From NCBI GenBank assembly GCA_051653605.1, contig JBOFWL010000028.1, positions 168,931-232,930 of the forward strand: 64,000 bases of DNA. The letters run 5' to 3'. Positions 52,139 to 60,072 of the stretch are shown piece by piece (position 1 is the stretch's first letter; each line of letters begins with the position of its first letter). The notes under the pieces are model-generated. The model saw nothing but the letters and a program-made list of their open reading frames with translations. It was not told the DNA's origin and did no database searches. The stretch comes from JBOFWL01 sp051653605 (GTDB lineage Bacteria > Spirochaetota > Brevinematia > Brevinematales > Brevinemataceae). A program made the position numbers and the translations under genes.

Positions 52139-53935
52139 CTATTTTTGGGCGGTTACTTTTTGGTGTTCTTTGATAATAACCTGAGTAAGAACAGGTAGAT
52201 TTGCATCTTTCCATTTAAGGGATCGTTCTTCTGCAGCTTTACCCATCAATACAAGAAATTCTGCTTGCATACGGGAACCCTGTATAGCATTTTCCACCTG
52301 AGCGCGAATTTCATCTAGTTTTGCATAAACAGGTGTACCATCATCACGGTAGGTACTGATTGGCTTTTCAGCTAAGTTATCATAATAATCTTTGACTTCT
52401 GCCGCAGTAACGTTTGTATCGATACGAGCCAATAGATATTCTTCAATGATAGGATAAGAACTTTCTGTGTCGATCTGTTGAACTGTCATATTTGATAATT
52501 CTATCGTTTCTTTATTGCGTGCTTGATTAGGGTTATATGAACGCAAAAGAACCCCTAATTGAACAATATATCCAGCTTCTGAATTTGTATCAGAAAGAAG
52601 TTGGACAACTTCTGCTGGCTGAGGTGCTACGGCTCCGGGAGGTGCTGAAGCAAGAATAAATTCGCTTATTTGGGCGATGGTGTAATTCTTTTTCCAGAAG
52701 CGAGCAACAACTGTTGAATCTGTAAATGTTTCAGGATCAACTTCTTGCCCTTTATCAGAGGAGTAAGTAAGGTTTTCTGGATTATAGTTATATAAAACTT
52801 GGGCATTACTAATAATATAATTAACCACATATGTTTGGAAAGCTTGACCATTTTGAATGTCTGGGAAATCTTTTAATTTTCCAGCTTTAGCAGGTGTTTC
52901 AACATAAACAATTTGATAAAATTCTGGGTTAGTAATGATTTCGTTGTATAGGCCTTCTCCTGCTTTTTTCTGGAAAAGAACATCGTCAAGATCAGGGTAA
53001 GAACCTTTAAGAACATATCCCATGTAGCCGTTCATTCCTCGAGTCATAAAATCTTGAGAATCGCTTGCAGCAAATGAGCGAAAATCTTGTAGTGGGTTTT
53101 CTGAAGTTTTAACGTTTTCTAAAATCTCAGATAAACGAGCTAGCGTAGCTTCATCTTCACTAGGATTAGGGGATCTGCTCATCAAAATACGCGATGCTGT
53201 AGCTACCATTAATTGTTGATTACTAATATCTTTATAGATATTTTGCGCACTTTTTGTATTCATATTACGAAATGAAGCAGTTTTAAGAGAGGTTTTGAGT
53301 AGTGTAGCGTAGTCGTCTGAATCTTGGAAATTTGAGATATTCAACGCTTCTAAAACAATGAAGCGAGGTTGAATTGACACATTTTGCACCACTTGACGAA
53401 TTGCCTCAATGCTATCGAGGCTATCGATGGCTTCTTGAGGAACCTGAGGTAAGTTAGGACGAAGAACATCCATAATGTCGCCAATACGGACTGTCTCTAC
53501 TTTGCCTTCGTTATTTGTATATGTTGCAAGAACTTTTCGATCTGCACTACCCATAAAGAAAAATGCTATTCCTGCAACTACAAATACAGCTATAACTGCA
53601 GCGGCAATACTCAGCATCTTCTTATTATTTTTGCAACAATCAGCAATCTTTGACATATCAAATGACTTTTTAGTTGATGTTTTCACAGATTCCATAGGGG
53701 CTTGCATCGATTCTGCAGTATGGCTTGTGGTTTCATTTACAGAAGTTTCTTGCTCCTTTATGGTTTCCACTGTTGCTGGTATCGTTTCTTGTTGAGAGAC
53801 AGTTTTCTTAGAACTTGCCTTACTATGGGACGTTGTCTTCGAATAGTGGTTATTGCGTGTTGTAGATTTCTTAGGTGCAGAGTTTCCACCACTACTCTTC
53901 TTTTTGCTGGAAGAATTGGAATTTTCGTTAGGCAT
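52139..53935 (-). CDS. Membrane-anchored PpiC/SurA-like folding protein
   Basis: A 598-aa bitopic protein. The first 105 residues are a Ser/Thr/Lys/Asn-rich cytoplasmic tail, followed by one membrane helix (LSIAAAVIAVFVVAGIAFFF). The periplasmic part begins with a SurA-like helical domain and has a parvulin-like stretch, MTRGMNGYMGYVLKGSYPDL...NPEFYQIVYVETPAKAGK, that parallels PpiC domains. Parvulin catalytic His residues are not evident. It is probably a PpiD/PrsA-like chaperone for exported proteins. It starts the operon with the RNase, lgt and mutL. TTGCAT/TACAAT promoter upstream. Confidence 0.72.
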   Translation of the reverse strand: MPNENSNSSSKKKSSGGNSAPKKSTTRNNHYSKTTSHSKASSKKTVSQQETIPATVETIKEQETSVNETTSHTAESMQAPMESVKTSTKKSFDMSKIADCCKNNKKMLSIAAAVIAVFVVAGIAFFFMGSADRKVLATYTNNEGKVETVRIGDIMDVLRPNLPQVPQEAIDSLDSIEAIRQVVQNVSIQPRFIVLEALNISNFQDSDDYATLLKTSLKTASFRNMNTKSAQNIYKDISNQQLMVATASRILMSRSPNPSEDEATLARLSEILENVKTSENPLQDFRSFAASDSQDFMTRGMNGYMGYVLKGSYPDLDDVLFQKKAGEGLYNEIITNPEFYQIVYVETPAKAGKLKDFPDIQNGQAFQTYVVNYIISNAQVLYNYNPENLTYSSDKGQEVDPETFTDSTVVARFWKKNYTIAQISEFILASAPPGAVAPQPAEVVQLLSDTNSEAGYIVQLGVLLRSYNPNQARNKETIELSNMTVQQIDTESSYPIIEEYLLARIDTNVTAAEVKDYYDNLAEKPISTYRDDGTPVYAKLDEIRAQVENAIQGSRMQAEFLVLMGKAAEERSLKWKDANLPVLTQVIIKEHQKVTAQK

Positions 53936-53964
53936 AGATTTTTCTCCTAAAAATATATCTCCTT

Positions 53965-53993
53965 ATTGTAAATGATTTGCCAATAAAATGCAA
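53965..53993 (-). promoter_or_regulatory. Promoter of the PpiC-like/RNase/lgt/mutL operon
   Basis: TTGCAT (53993-53988), 17 nt, TACAAT (53970-53965). Confidence 0.6.
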
Positions 53994-54009
53994 GAAGCGA
54001 GCTCTGCAT

Positions 54010-54038
54010 TTGCATTTTTTAATTTTTTTTCTTATACT
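54010..54038 (+). promoter_or_regulatory. Promoter of the HAD phosphatase/topoisomerase genes
   Basis: TTGCAT (54010-54015), 17 nt, TATACT (54033-54038); divergent from the promoter at 53965-53993 and with the same -35 hexamer. Confidence 0.6.
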
Positions 54039-54061
54039 TAAGATACTAAGGAGGAGATATT

Positions 54062-54718
54062 GTGCTAAAAGTTTCGTTATATGATTTCGATCGTACAATA
54101 TATGCATATGATACAGGGACTCGAATATATTTTTACCTTTTCAAGAAAAAACCATGGTTGCTTCTTTATATACCACATTTTTTGATGGTTAGCCTCCTAC
54201 ATATTTGCCACATTTTGCCACATAATACATGGAAAAACCTTATGTTAGTGCCCATGAAGCGTATTTCTTTGGTGGAATGGCGCCGATTAGTGCGTGGTTT
54301 CTGGAAAGAAGCTAAAAAAGATTTTTTTCCATCGGTAGTGCAAGCAATGCAAGACGATAAAGCCAAAGGGATGGAAATAGGAATAATTTCTGCTAGCCTA
54401 GAATTATTTTTAGAGCCTATTAAAGAGATTCTAAAGCCAGATTTCATCATCGGCACAAAAATTAAAATCAATGGAAACAAAATCCTCAACCGTATTGAGG
54501 GTGAAAACTGCAAAATGGAAGCAAAAGTGCGGTATTTTCATGCTCATATGGCAAAAAACTACCCTGAAAAGCAGTATATTCTCCATAAAATGACATCAGA
54601 CTCGTTGCATGATCTTCCTTTATATGAGATCGCCGAAAATCAGTGGGTTGTCGACAAAAATGGAGCCTTAGAACCGGGGCTTCCTCAAAAATATAGCGTT
54701 GATATGATGATAAAATAA
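54062..54718 (+). CDS. HAD-superfamily phosphatase (HAD-IB type)
   Basis: A 218-aa hydrolase. Motif I is YDFDRTIYAYD (DxDxT nucleophile), motif II is GIISASLELFLEP, and SerB-like helices form the cap. Motif IV is less clear (KMTSDSLHDLPLYEIAENQW has the SxxDLPLL-type Asp). Residues 25-60 are hydrophobic (LLLYIPHFLMVSLLHICHIL), which suggests membrane association, as in HAD-IB phosphatases that work on lipid phosphates. GTG start, AAGGAGGAG upstream. It lies 25 nt before the topoisomerase gene. Confidence 0.85.
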   Translation: MLKVSLYDFDRTIYAYDTGTRIYFYLFKKKPWLLLYIPHFLMVSLLHICHILPHNTWKNLMLVPMKRISLVEWRRLVRGFWKEAKKDFFPSVVQAMQDDKAKGMEIGIISASLELFLEPIKEILKPDFIIGTKIKINGNKILNRIEGENCKMEAKVRYFHAHMAKNYPEKQYILHKMTSDSLHDLPLYEIAENQWVVDKNGALEPGLPQKYSVDMMIK

Positions 54719-54743
54719 ATATAAAATTACAAAAAGAGGAATT

Positions 54744-56690
54744 ATGAGTGCTAAAAACTATGACGCATCATCGATTGTTGTTCTAGACTTTCCCGATAAT
54801 GTTCGAATGCGCCCCGATATGTATATTGGGGATAGAAGTATAGAAGGGTTTCACCATTGTGCTTATGAAATCATTGATAACTCTGTGGATGAACACCTTG
54901 CGGGTCACGCACAAACTGTTACCGTGACGCTTCTCCCCGATTCTGTGTTGGAAGTTTCCGACGATGGGCGGGGTATTCCTATTGATATGCACGAAACCGA
55001 AAAAGTGCCTGCTGTTGAACTTGCAATGACAAAACTCCACGCTGGAGGAAAATTTAATGCTGATGCCTATCAAGTTTCAGGAGGATTGCACGGGGTAGGT
55101 CTTAGTGTGGTGAATGCTCTTGCCGAATTTATGGAAGTAGAAGTACATAAAGATGGAAAAGTATGGAATATTCGCTTCGAGAAAGGTGTTAAAACAAGCT
55201 CGTTAAAAGAAATCGGTAAGACAACAAAACGAGGTACGGTGGTACGTTTCAAGCTAGATCAAACTATCTTCAGAGACATCACTCACTACAACCCAGACGT
55301 TATCGTCTCTCGATTAAAACAAAGCGCCTTTCTTAATCCCGGCTTAACGATGGTTTTCATTAACAAAAGCATCAAAAATGTCGAGCCACAAACATTCAGC
55401 TTTATGTATGAGGGAGGCTCTGCCGAGTTTCTAAAAAATGATATCAACTCTGAGTGTTCAATGCTTTTTGCAGAACCTGTACGTATTCAAACAGAGCAAG
55501 ATGGAATATTTTTAGATATCGCCCTTCAATATCGCACCGGAAATGACGACCCCATCGTGATGAGTTATGTTAATACAATTCATACAAAAAGCCATGGATT
55601 GCACGTAGATGGCTTTTGGGCTGCCTACGAAAAATTAATGGTTACCTACGGGGATCGCCTTAAACTCGATAAAAAAGGCAACCGCATCACAAAAAAAAGC
55701 CTATCTATCGGGCTTACCTGTGTTATTAATAGCCGTGTTCCCAGTGCCGAATTTAAAGGGCAAACAAAAGATAAACTTACCGAGCCCGCACGAGCTCATA
55801 CGATTATTAAAAATCTCTGCGAGCATATGCTTGGAAATTATTTTGAAAAGCATCGAGATATCACAGAACAAATTATTAATAAAGCTGTTTCCGAAATGGA
55901 AGCCCTAGAAAGCGCGCAACGAGCCTTAGAAAATTCTCGATCAGGAAAATTAAAGCGAAAAGAAGCTCTTACTATTCTTGCAGGAGTCTTGGCAGATTGT
56001 ACCAATCGCGATCCTGCATTGAGAGAGATCTTCATTGTAGAAGGAAACTCAGCTGGTGGTTCGGCAAAGCAAGGGCGTAATCGAGAAACTCAAGCGATAT
56101 TGCCTATGAGAGGAAAAATTCTTAACGTAGCTAAAAAGCAAGATGCCTTTAAAAGTGATATTATTCGGATGATTTTTGCAGCCTTGGGTATTTCTCCCAA
56201 AGTAACGCAAACAGATGAATACCTCGAAAAATTACGCTATCATAAAGTTATCATTATGACAGACGCCGATGTCGACGGTTCTCATATTCAAATCTTGCTT
56301 CTCACCTTCTTTTATCGCTTCATGCCCGAGCTTATCAACGAAGGCTATCTCTACATTGCGCAACCTCCTCTCTACCTTATAAGTTCTGGTAAAGAAAAGA
56401 TTTACGTTTATTCTGATGGAGAAAAAGACGAGCTTCTTCGCACTCAATTTAAAAATAAAAAATATGAACTTCAGCGATATAAAGGGCTTGGAGAAATGAA
56501 TGCGGAACAACTTTGGGAAACAACCATGGATCCAGCTGCCCGAAAACTTCGAAAAGTTGAGATTCAAGATGAGATTCTCACCAGAAAACGAATTGAGCTT
56601 CTTATGGGAGACGAAGGAGATTCTGACCAGAAAAAAGAATTTATTCTATCCAATGTAGATTTTGTCACAAATATTGATGATATTGGTTAA
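54744..56690 (+). CDS. Type IIA topoisomerase ATPase subunit (GyrB or ParE)
   Basis: A 648-aa B subunit. The GHKL ATPase domain has EIIDNSVDEHLAG, VSDDGRGIPIDMHE and the GGLHGVGLSVVNALAEF loop, and the QTK loop reads GQTKDKLTEP. The TOPRIM domain has Glu433 in EGNSAGGSAKQG and the acidic triad in IIMTDADVDGSH (residues 505-514). The C-terminal YKGLGEMNAEQLWETTMDPA is present. The usual EGDSA is EGNSA (Asn435), and the GGTH hinge reads HGLH. No gyrA/parC partner follows in this window, so gyrB versus parE is not settled. The gene follows the HAD phosphatase. Confidence 0.9.
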   Translation: MSAKNYDASSIVVLDFPDNVRMRPDMYIGDRSIEGFHHCAYEIIDNSVDEHLAGHAQTVTVTLLPDSVLEVSDDGRGIPIDMHETEKVPAVELAMTKLHAGGKFNADAYQVSGGLHGVGLSVVNALAEFMEVEVHKDGKVWNIRFEKGVKTSSLKEIGKTTKRGTVVRFKLDQTIFRDITHYNPDVIVSRLKQSAFLNPGLTMVFINKSIKNVEPQTFSFMYEGGSAEFLKNDINSECSMLFAEPVRIQTEQDGIFLDIALQYRTGNDDPIVMSYVNTIHTKSHGLHVDGFWAAYEKLMVTYGDRLKLDKKGNRITKKSLSIGLTCVINSRVPSAEFKGQTKDKLTEPARAHTIIKNLCEHMLGNYFEKHRDITEQIINKAVSEMEALESAQRALENSRSGKLKRKEALTILAGVLADCTNRDPALREIFIVEGNSAGGSAKQGRNRETQAILPMRGKILNVAKKQDAFKSDIIRMIFAALGISPKVTQTDEYLEKLRYHKVIIMTDADVDGSHIQILLLTFFYRFMPELINEGYLYIAQPPLYLISSGKEKIYVYSDGEKDELLRTQFKNKKYELQRYKGLGEMNAEQLWETTMDPAARKLRKVEIQDEILTRKRIELLMGDEGDSDQKKEFILSNVDFVTNIDDIG

Positions 56691-56705
56691 AATAATATGA
56701 TTTTC

Positions 56706-56735
56706 TGGACATCAGCCCCTATTTGGGAGTATAAT
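56706..56735 (+). promoter_or_regulatory. Promoter of the 23-aa small ORF
   Basis: TGGACA (56706-56711), 18 nt, TATAAT (56730-56735), about 16 nt past the topoisomerase stop. Confidence 0.6.
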
Positions 56736-56779
56736 TAGGTATAGGAAAGCTCTTGTAGCTAGAATAAAGGAGGCTTCGA

Positions 56780-56851
56780 ATGAAAAAACACTCGTTGTAT
56801 TCCACCCTAACCGTAATTTATGATGTCTTGGAACATTCACCACCCTTATAG
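56780..56851 (+). CDS. Isolated 23-codon small ORF with perfect ribosome site
   Basis: AAAGGAGG lies 7 nt before an ATG that opens 23 codons (MKKHSLYSTLTVIYDVLEHS, ending SPPL). It has its own promoter (56706) and terminator (56857), so it is a complete transcription unit of about 145 nt. The peptide resembles no signal or toxin I know. It may be a small protein, a regulatory leader with nothing left to regulate, or part of a small RNA. Confidence 0.5.
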   Translation: MKKHSLYSTLTVIYDVLEHSPPL

Positions 56852-56856
56852 ACTAA

Positions 56857-56887
56857 AAAATAACCTCCCGTTGTGGGAGGTTATTTT
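56857..56887. terminator. Bidirectional terminator after the 23-codon ORF
   Basis: 13-bp stem AAAATAACCTCCC / GGGAGGTTATTTT with a 5-nt loop, also positioned to terminate the convergent DUF302 operon. Confidence 0.9.
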
Positions 56888-56891
56888 GATT

Positions 56892-57323
56892 TTAGTGATA
56901 AAGAAGTTCTCTAAGTAGTTTATCCATGCGAAGTAATACTTCTAGAGATTCCTTGGATAAAGTTTCGGTGGCACCTGCTTCGGTAATATTAGGCACGCTG
57001 TAAAACACTTCTCCTTCATGATTTTGATAAACCGCTAATCGAAGGGGAAGATATAAGCTCATCACGGGGTTGTCAACCATAAGCGGAGTGCCTATGCGAG
57101 CATTTCCAAAAATATATAGCTTTGCTGGTGGTAGAGAAAGCTTGACAGCCTCTGCTCCGGCTTTGTGGTCGACGCTTGCAAAGATTGTCAAACCTTTTTC
57201 TCGAAAAAACTCTTCGGCCCGTGTAATAGCTTCGTTATAGCTATACTTCTTTTTTGCAGTCATGCTTTCGCCATAAGCAGTTGACATGCTAAAAACCATC
57301 ATCAAGGTTAGTAAGAATTTCAT
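56892..57323 (-). CDS. Exported DUF302 protein
   Basis: A 143-aa protein with a signal peptide (MKFLLTLMMVFSMSTAYG) and one DUF302 domain: KGLTIFASVDHKAGAEAVKL followed by LYIFGNARIGTPLM and LYLPLRLAVYQNHEGEV. DUF302 proteins are small alpha/beta domains of unknown function, some thought to bind small ligands. It ends the lepB operon, 8 nt after the 75-aa membrane protein. Confidence 0.88.
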   Translation of the reverse strand: MKFLLTLMMVFSMSTAYGESMTAKKKYSYNEAITRAEEFFREKGLTIFASVDHKAGAEAVKLSLPPAKLYIFGNARIGTPLMVDNPVMSLYLPLRLAVYQNHEGEVFYSVPNITEAGATETLSKESLEVLLRMDKLLRELLYH

Positions 57324-57331
57324 ATACCCTC

Positions 57332-57559
57332 CTAGAGTACCGCCTTCCCCAATGCTATCTGAATAAGAAGAAAAATTCCCACTCCGACAGGGAAAAGATT
57401 ATACAAAACAATATAAATCAGCAAACCCTTTGAATCACCAAAAATATCCTTCATTTTTTGAAGTTTTACTACAGTATGAGGACGCCTACGGACAATTAAA
57501 ATCCCAACAAAACCATACAAAAGGCATAGAAAAGAAAGAATCATCGAAATCCAAGGCAT
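57332..57559 (-). CDS. Small two-helix membrane protein
   Basis: A 75-aa protein with two predicted membrane helices (MILSFLCLLYGFVGILIV and LYNLFPVGVGIFLLIQIAL) joined by a basic loop (RRRPHTVVKLQKMKD). No family recognised. It sits 1 nt after lepB in the same transcript. Confidence 0.75.
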   Translation of the reverse strand: MPWISMILSFLCLLYGFVGILIVRRRPHTVVKLQKMKDIFGDSKGLLIYIVLYNLFPVGVGIFLLIQIALGKAVL

Positions 57560-57560
57560 T

Positions 57561-58553
57561 TTAATCTCCTTTAAGTGCGTCTTTTACGTTGATATTAAAT
57601 ATTACGCTAGCTCGAGTTAGCGGCCAGTAGCGAAATAGAGGGCGACCATAGATATTTCCACGGGGGACAAATCCAAAATAGCGACCATCGTAGCTATAAT
57701 CGCGATTATCTCCCATAACAAAGAAGTAATCTTGTTTGGCTGTCCAGCTCTCTATAACTTTATTATGCATTCGAATTTCGCCATCATTAAAAGTAACAGG
57801 GCGACCTAGCTCTTGAGAAATCAACAAACTCCAGAGATATCGTTCATAGTAGTTTGCCATCTCACTAAAGACCACCTCATCTCCCTTTTTAGGAATACGA
57901 ATAGTAGGAAAAACCTGTTGAACAAGTTCATCTTTATAGCGAAAAAAGTCTGGGCTTTCAAAGAGCCTTAAGGTATTTGTCCACACATTTTGATAAGGTA
58001 CGCGTTGAACAACACGTTGTTTATTGTGATCTTGTTCGGGGAAAATCTCCATGCGAGTTGTACCTTGATAGCGACCCCTATTGTAAACTTTTTGTTCGAC
58101 TAATCCTGCGGAAGATTTTGTTAGCTCAACTCCATTTTTATAGAGGATAGCGTTAGTCATAGCGAGGCTATCTCCAGGTTCGGCAACCACGCGTTTGACC
58201 AATATCTTAGGATTATCAAAGGTATTATCTTGATTGATAAGAGATAAGGTGATAAATGTAATAAATTCTTGCATCTTACCGGGGGATCGCCACTCTGGGG
58301 AGAGGAAAACCACCATATCATTAGCTTTTGGCTTACTAAAAGCGGGTAATTTCCATCCTAATACAGGAACATAAGCCCCTAACGAAACTTTTTCAACCAT
58401 TAATGTATCCCCAACAAGTAGGCTCGGCACCATACTTTGGGAGGGAATTTGGCTGGCTTCTATAACAAGCGTGCGGATTAGAAGTGCTAAAAGATAGGTA
58501 GATACAAAGACTCGGACATTTTCCTTAAATGTTGCTTTAGGTTTATTGGGCAT
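57561..58553 (-). CDS. lepB: Signal peptidase I
   Basis: LepB cleaves Sec and Tat signal peptides at the outer face of the inner membrane. The 330-aa protein has one N-terminal membrane helix, the catalytic Ser in IPSQSMVPSLLVGDTL, the catalytic Lys in KRVVAEPGDS and the box MGDNRDYSYDGRYFGFVP. A long insert between the boxes (residues 150-250) is typical of spirochaetal and Gram-negative forms. It follows ispF by 14 nt. Confidence 0.95.
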   Translation of the reverse strand: MPNKPKATFKENVRVFVSTYLLALLIRTLVIEASQIPSQSMVPSLLVGDTLMVEKVSLGAYVPVLGWKLPAFSKPKANDMVVFLSPEWRSPGKMQEFITFITLSLINQDNTFDNPKILVKRVVAEPGDSLAMTNAILYKNGVELTKSSAGLVEQKVYNRGRYQGTTRMEIFPEQDHNKQRVVQRVPYQNVWTNTLRLFESPDFFRYKDELVQQVFPTIRIPKKGDEVVFSEMANYYERYLWSLLISQELGRPVTFNDGEIRMHNKVIESWTAKQDYFFVMGDNRDYSYDGRYFGFVPRGNIYGRPLFRYWPLTRASVIFNINVKDALKGD

Positions 58554-58567
58554 AACTCTCTCACAGA

Positions 58568-59029
58568 TTAATTTTTTTTTTCAAATAAGGCATTACACCA
58601 TGCCTGAATATAATTCGGGCTGGCTCCCTCGCTGGTTTTCCCACGTAAGCTTAATAGAGATTCATCAATCTCTAAAAGATTAGCGATCTTTTTTTTGATA
58701 GAGGCGCTCACTGGTGAAATTTTAGGGGTATCGGCGACGATAAGCATATCGATATTTACAACTGTATATTCTGCCGACCAAATTTCCACAGCCTTTTTCA
58801 GAAATATTTCACTAGGAGCATTTTTCCATTGTGGGCTAGTATTAGGAAAGAGTACTCCAATATCTGTATTAAAAGGGCTAAGTAGTGTATCTGTCAAGGC
58901 ATGAAAAAGCACATCTCCATCAGAGTGGGCTCCCTCAACAGCCTTATCGCAAGGAATAAAAATACCACCTAGCATCAAGCCCTGCCCCGCCATCAGACGG
59001 TGGCTATCATAACCTAGAGCAACTCGCAC
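58568..59029 (-). CDS. ispF: 2-C-methyl-D-erythritol 2,4-cyclodiphosphate synthase
   Basis: IspF closes the cyclodiphosphate in the MEP pathway of isoprenoid synthesis; the active trimer binds Zn. The 153-aa protein has the GYDSHRL zinc site, GAHSDGDVLFHALTD (zinc His) and GKTSEG near the C-terminus. It directly follows the PIN/TRAM gene start-to-stop with no gap. No ispD is fused to it. Confidence 0.95.
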   Translation of the reverse strand: MRVALGYDSHRLMAGQGLMLGGIFIPCDKAVEGAHSDGDVLFHALTDTLLSPFNTDIGVLFPNTSPQWKNAPSEIFLKKAVEIWSAEYTVVNIDMLIVADTPKISPVSASIKKKIANLLEIDESLLSLRGKTSEGASPNYIQAWCNALFEKKN

Positions 59030-60013
59030 TTAGGATTCATCCACGAAAACGATGCGACCTGCAGAAGTTTGTAGCATTGACGTCACTTTAACTCGGACTT
59101 TTTGACCAATAAGATGAGTGCCATTTGCCACAACTACCATGGTTCCATCCGCCAAATAGCCTACTCCCTGTCCAGATTCTTTCCCCTCTTTGAGGACGTC
59201 CAAATCAAATTCTTCACCGGGGAGATAAACTGGTTTGAGGGCATTAGATAAGTCGTTAATATTGAGGACAACCACGCCCTCTAAGCGGGCAACCTTATTA
59301 AGATTGTAGTCGTTGGTGAGGATAGCGTAGCGTTTTTCCTTTGCAAGAACAATTAGCTTAGCATCCACACCCTTCACATCGGGGTAATCCTTACTGATTA
59401 CTTTGAGGGCAACTTGTTGTTTTTCCCTCAAGGTATTGAGAATATCTAAGCCACGTCTTGCTCGAGACCGCTTGATGCTATCTTGGCTGTCGGCTAGGGC
59501 TTGAATCTCATTTAGAACAAATTTAGGAACAATTAAAACGCCACTGATAAAATGGGTATCTACGATATCGCTGATCCGTCCATCGATAATAACGCTAGTA
59601 TCTAGCACTTTAAAATCGGTGGCACTGGTGGTGTCTCTATCTTCGTTATAAGGGGCCTGCAGCACTCCACCTGGTTTTTGATTGGATTGCAAAGGCATAT
59701 AAAACCCTAAATAAGAAAAAGTGGCGATAAAATAAGGTTCGAGGTTAACAGTGACGAAGTCTGGAGGAAAGATTTCTAAAATAAATTGCCAAACAAAACG
59801 CCCTGTGATAACACCAAGCACAAAACCAAGTTGAGAAAAAAGAAAAATACCTCTTTTTTCATAAAATAGATGCTCCATCAGCATCATTGAACAAAGCGTA
59901 ATAAACGCTGCAATCAAAATCCAAGGATTACGATTACTATAAATATAATGTACCGCACCGACTGCCAAAACAATAATTACAGCGCCACGATGTTTTTGCC
60001 AAAGTTCTTTCAT
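59030..60013 (-). CDS. Membrane PIN/TRAM-domain protein (YacL-like)
   Basis: A 327-aa protein with three to four N-terminal membrane helices (residues 10-115), a PIN-type RNase domain (VLDTSVIIDGRISDI with the metal Asp residues, LTNDYNLNKVARLEGV) and a C-terminal TRAM-like beta barrel (GQKVRVKVTSMLQTSAGRIVF). Proteins of this build are common in Gram-positive bacteria and spirochaetes next to isoprenoid genes ispD/ispF, as here; the RNA target is not established. First gene of the operon with ispF, lepB and the DUF302 genes. Confidence 0.92.
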   Translation of the reverse strand: MKELWQKHRGAVIIVLAVGAVHYIYSNRNPWILIAAFITLCSMMLMEHLFYEKRGIFLFSQLGFVLGVITGRFVWQFILEIFPPDFVTVNLEPYFIATFSYLGFYMPLQSNQKPGGVLQAPYNEDRDTTSATDFKVLDTSVIIDGRISDIVDTHFISGVLIVPKFVLNEIQALADSQDSIKRSRARRGLDILNTLREKQQVALKVISKDYPDVKGVDAKLIVLAKEKRYAILTNDYNLNKVARLEGVVVLNINDLSNALKPVYLPGEEFDLDVLKEGKESGQGVGYLADGTMVVVANGTHLIGQKVRVKVTSMLQTSAGRIVFVDES

Positions 60014-60072
60014 AAGAATCTCCGTTATGCTATTAAAAATAAAAAATACAGCACATTATAACACACTGACCA

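Noticed and set aside
54744..56690. Definite naming as gyrB
   Set aside because: The partner subunit is not in the window and diagnostic residues are mixed, so GyrB and ParE cannot be separated.
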